Assembly (NCBI GenBank): GCA_002427815.1
Contig: DIZF01000074.1
Location: forward strand, 4,690-12,223
DNA: 7,534 nucleotides
DNA from: Ramlibacter tataouinensis
GTDB taxonomy: Bacteria; Pseudomonadota; Gammaproteobacteria; Burkholderiales; Burkholderiaceae_C
Reading direction: 5' to 3'
The translations under genes and the position numbers were made by a program. The stretch's first letter is position 1; every line of letters begins with the position of its first letter. Below are positions 5,883 to 7,534 of the stretch, piece by piece. Under the pieces are notes generated by a model, which saw only the letters and a program-made list of their open reading frames with translations, did not search any database and was not told the origin of the DNA.

Positions 5883-6155
5883 TCACCACTCCGACGGGGG
5901 AGTCTTTGCCGGTCTTGTCGAGGACCCAGTGTCCGAGTTGCCCCGTTTTTGCAGGAAGAGCTCGAGGCCGAGGGTGCTGCAAAGAGCCAACAACTGGTCG
6001 ACTGTCGCCGATCCTGCGTTGTTTTCGAGAGTTGAGAGCCGTGGCTGGCTTAGGCCGACACGGCTCGCCAACTCGGTTTGGGAGAGGCCGGCTGCCCTCC
6101 GCGCGGACTGCAAGAGCTGGCCCACTTGAGTTGGGGTCAGAAGGATGTACTTCAT
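5883..6155 (-). CDS. hipB: HipB antitoxin and autorepressor (XRE HTH)
   Basis: A 90-residue partner of HipA. MKYILLTPTQVGQLLQSARR matches the HipB opening (E. coli ...KIYSPTQL...), with an HTH over about residues 20-55 (LSQTELASRVGLSQPRLSTL) and ENN followed by a hydrophobic helix and strand (VDQLLALCSTLGLELFLQ). A disordered C-terminal tail (KRGNSDTGSSTRPAKTPPSEW) ends in Glu-Trp, exactly as E. coli HipB ends in ...LEW. In E. coli that tail directs Lon degradation and the terminal Trp contacts HipA. I prefer the start at 6155: the upstream in-frame ATG at 6224 would translate through the operators and promoter. No clear Shine-Dalgarno is visible. hipB precedes hipA in one operon. Confidence 0.93.
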   Translation of the reverse strand: MKYILLTPTQVGQLLQSARRAAGLSQTELASRVGLSQPRLSTLENNAGSATVDQLLALCSTLGLELFLQKRGNSDTGSSTRPAKTPPSEW

Positions 6156-6160
6156 CTGGA

Positions 6161-6229
6161 TATTCGTTTGGAGAATAAATTGATTATATTCGTTTAAAGA
6201 ATAAAAGCAAATTATTCTTATCACGGATA
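6161..6229. promoter_or_regulatory. Three phased HipB operator candidates, TATTC-N7-GAATA
   Basis: Three 17-bp dyads occur: 6161-6177 (TATTC-N7-GAATA), 6187-6203 (same arms) and 6213-6229 (TATTC-N7-GGATA, one change). The start-to-start distance is 26 bases in both steps. The first two also share TATTCGTTT and AGAATAAA as a direct repeat. E. coli HipB binds TATCC-N8-GGATA, so the arms and spacing are very close. Site 1 lies between the -10 and the ATG, site 2 overlaps the -10 and spacer, and site 3 is just upstream of the -35. Occupancy would shut off hipBA. Confidence 0.8.
6183..6210 (-). promoter_or_regulatory. hipBA promoter
   Basis: On the minus strand a perfect TATAAT (6188-6183) is 16 bases from TTGCTT (6210-6205; the first three positions match consensus). 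The predicted start is near 6176, a 21-base leader before the hipB ATG at 6155. It is interleaved with the HipB operator candidates. Confidence 0.65.
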
Positions 6230-6236
6230 AATCTCA

Positions 6237-6253
6237 ACCGGACCCCTTCCGGT
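6237..6253. repeat. Perfect hairpin ACCGGA-N5-TCCGGT in the divergent intergenic region
   Basis: Six-base perfect arms (6237-6242 and 6248-6253) around CCCCT, between the hipB operators and the ATPase promoter zone. There is no T run on either side, so it is not a typical intrinsic terminator. It could separate the two divergent control regions or bind a regulator; no function is shown. Confidence 0.35.
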
Positions 6254-6285
6254 CGTGCGCCACATGGGCGCGGTACGTGGTAGCA

Positions 6286-6321
6286 ATGTATAGCTGTGTA
6301 TATAAAAAACTGGCTATACAT
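6286..6321. promoter_or_regulatory. 9-bp perfect inverted repeat upstream of the ATPase gene; candidate operator
   Basis: ATGTATAGC (6286-6294) and GCTATACAT (6313-6321) are exact inverted copies around an 18-base AT-rich centre containing TATATAAAAAA. A -10-like TATAAA follows at 6325-6330. No good -35 box could be placed, so the promoter may need an activator or another sigma factor. The ATPase winged helix, or an outside regulator, may bind here. Confidence 0.5.
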
Positions 6322-6347
6322 CGTTATAAATTGGTAGGATTTCCCCC

Positions 6348-7532
6348 ATGGACCAGATCAAGAATCCTTTTTCGCCTGGCGCGGGATCCCCACCCCCCGA
6401 ACTCGTCGGCCGTGACCCCGTGCTCGACCAGGCTCGGGTGCTGCTCGGCCGCGTCAAGATCGGACGGTCGGAGAAGAGCATGCTGCTGACTGGACTGCGC
6501 GGGGTCGGCAAGACGGTGCTGCTGAATGAAATCGAGCGACTCGCCCGAGACAACGGCTACCGCACCATTTCCGTCGAGGCGCATGAAGACAAGCGGTTGG
6601 GACCGCTGCTGGCGCCTTACCTGCGGATGTTGCTGTTCGATCTCGATCGCGTTGCCGCGGCGGGCGACAAAGTCAAGCGTGGGCTTGCCGTGTTGCGCAG
6701 CTTCATCGGCGCAATAAAGCTCACCATCGGCGACGTCGATATCGGTCTGGATATCGAACCAGAAAGGGGTGCCGCCGACAGCGGCGATCTCGAAATCGAT
6801 CTTCCGAATCTGTTTGTCGCGGTGGCAGAGGCGGCAGCGGAACGCAACAGTTCGGTGGCGCTGCTGATCGATGAAATCCAGTACTTCAACCAGAAGGAAC
6901 TGGGCGCATTGATCATGGCCATGCACAAGGTGCAGCAACGCCAGCTCCCGATGGTGCTGGTAGGGGCGGGGCTACCGATTCTTCCGGGACTGGCCGGCGA
7001 GTCGAAATCCTACGCCGAACGACTGTTCAGCTTTCCAGACATCGGTGCGCTTTCAGAAGCGGATGCAGCGAAGGCGCTGCAGGATCCCGCGCGCGACGCC
7101 GGCGTCGCCTTTGAAGCCGATGCGCTGCACGAAATATTCCGCCTCACCAAGGGCTACCCCTATTTCCTGCAGGAGTGGGGCTATCAGGCCTGGAATCTCG
7201 CGCCGTCAAACCCGATCACGTTGGACGTCGTGCATACCGCAACCGCCACCGTCATCCGCCGACTGGACGCGAATTTCTTTCGCGTGCGCTACGAACGGCT
7301 GACGCCCAGCGAAAAGAACTTCCTGCGCGCGATGGCCGAACTGGGACCAGGCGCGCATCGAACCGGCGATATCGCGGAAACGCTGGGCGTCAAGGTGAAC
7401 AGCCTGGGACCTGTGCGCGCGAAGCTGATCAAAAAGGGAATGATCTACAGCCCCGCGCACGGCGATATGGCTTTCACCGTTCCTCTGTTCGACGAATTCA
7501 TGCTCCGCGCAATACCTGAGTTCGATCGCTGA
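6348..7532 (+). CDS. AAA family ATPase, Orc1/Cdc6- or STAND-like, with C-terminal winged helix
   Basis: A complete 394-residue P-loop ATPase. Walker A is GLRGVGKT (49-56), Walker B is VALLIDEIQ (170-178), the sensor-1 strand is MVLVGAGLP (202-210) without the usual polar residue at its tip, and a possible arginine finger is SYAERLFSF (Arg225). The lid region includes TKGYPYFLQEWG (267-278), as in Orc1/Cdc6-like and archaeal-type ATPases. Residues about 318-385 (LTPSEKNFLRAM, GDIAETLGVKVNSLGPVRAKLIKKGMI) form a winged HTH that likely binds DNA. Cytosolic; no membrane segments. The start is supported by AGGA eight bases upstream (6336-6339). The gene is divergent from hipBA and is not itself a recognised TA component. 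Its function is unknown to me: DNA-binding regulation, replication or element maintenance, or phage defence are all possible. Its stop (TGATG, 7530-7534) overlaps an ATG for a probable downstream partner. Confidence 0.85.
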   Translation: MDQIKNPFSPGAGSPPPELVGRDPVLDQARVLLGRVKIGRSEKSMLLTGLRGVGKTVLLNEIERLARDNGYRTISVEAHEDKRLGPLLAPYLRMLLFDLDRVAAAGDKVKRGLAVLRSFIGAIKLTIGDVDIGLDIEPERGAADSGDLEIDLPNLFVAVAEAAAERNSSVALLIDEIQYFNQKELGALIMAMHKVQQRQLPMVLVGAGLPILPGLAGESKSYAERLFSFPDIGALSEADAAKALQDPARDAGVAFEADALHEIFRLTKGYPYFLQEWGYQAWNLAPSNPITLDVVHTATATVIRRLDANFFRVRYERLTPSEKNFLRAMAELGPGAHRTGDIAETLGVKVNSLGPVRAKLIKKGMIYSPAHGDMAFTVPLFDEFMLRAIPEFDR

Positions 7533-7534
7533 TG

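Noticed and set aside
6156..6224. N-terminal extension of HipB from the ATG at 6224
   Set aside because: These codons lie on the -10 box and the operator repeats; homology to HipB begins at the ATG at 6155.

Overview
The window looks like a GC-rich proteobacterial chromosome or large mobile element. The genes are GC-rich, with AT-rich promoter gaps, and the protein families point to a beta- or gammaproteobacterium. The species cannot be named from the sequence, and no rRNA, tRNA, transposase, integrase or CRISPR array is visible.

About 5.8 kb (343-6155) is a tightly packed toxin-antitoxin (TA) island with every gene on the minus strand. In transcription order (right to left) it holds hipB-hipA (6155-4535), xre-res (4389-3302), a solitary HipA-family toxin of the YjjJ/HipH type (3191-1854), a classical higB-higA pair whose toxin has a one-base frame break in a G7 tract (1817-1169), and a Gp49-like higB with an HTH antitoxin (1036-343). 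Between res and yjjJ lies a 31-bp exact copy of the conserved core of the intact higA, probably the stump of a lost higBA module. Each operon or single gene has its own AT-rich upstream region carrying repeats or palindromes that could be operators, so the island looks like independently autoregulated units rather than one operon.

To the right, divergent from hipBA, a plus-strand gene (6348-7532) encodes a full-length AAA/Orc1-Cdc6-like ATPase with a C-terminal winged helix. The shared 192-bp gap holds three 17-bp HipB operator candidates at an exact 26-bp period over a good hipB promoter, plus a 9-bp perfect inverted repeat before the ATPase. The ATPase stop overlaps an ATG at the last bases of the window, suggesting a translationally coupled partner just outside.

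To the left, 1-342 holds only an unrecognised small reading frame (48-188) with a perfect ribosome binding site, then GC-rich sequence with hairpins. The most unusual signals are the in-register G-GGG-GGG slippery heptamer in higB, the near-leaderless geometry shared by both higB genes, the phased triple HipB operator, and the higA-core duplication at a module junction.
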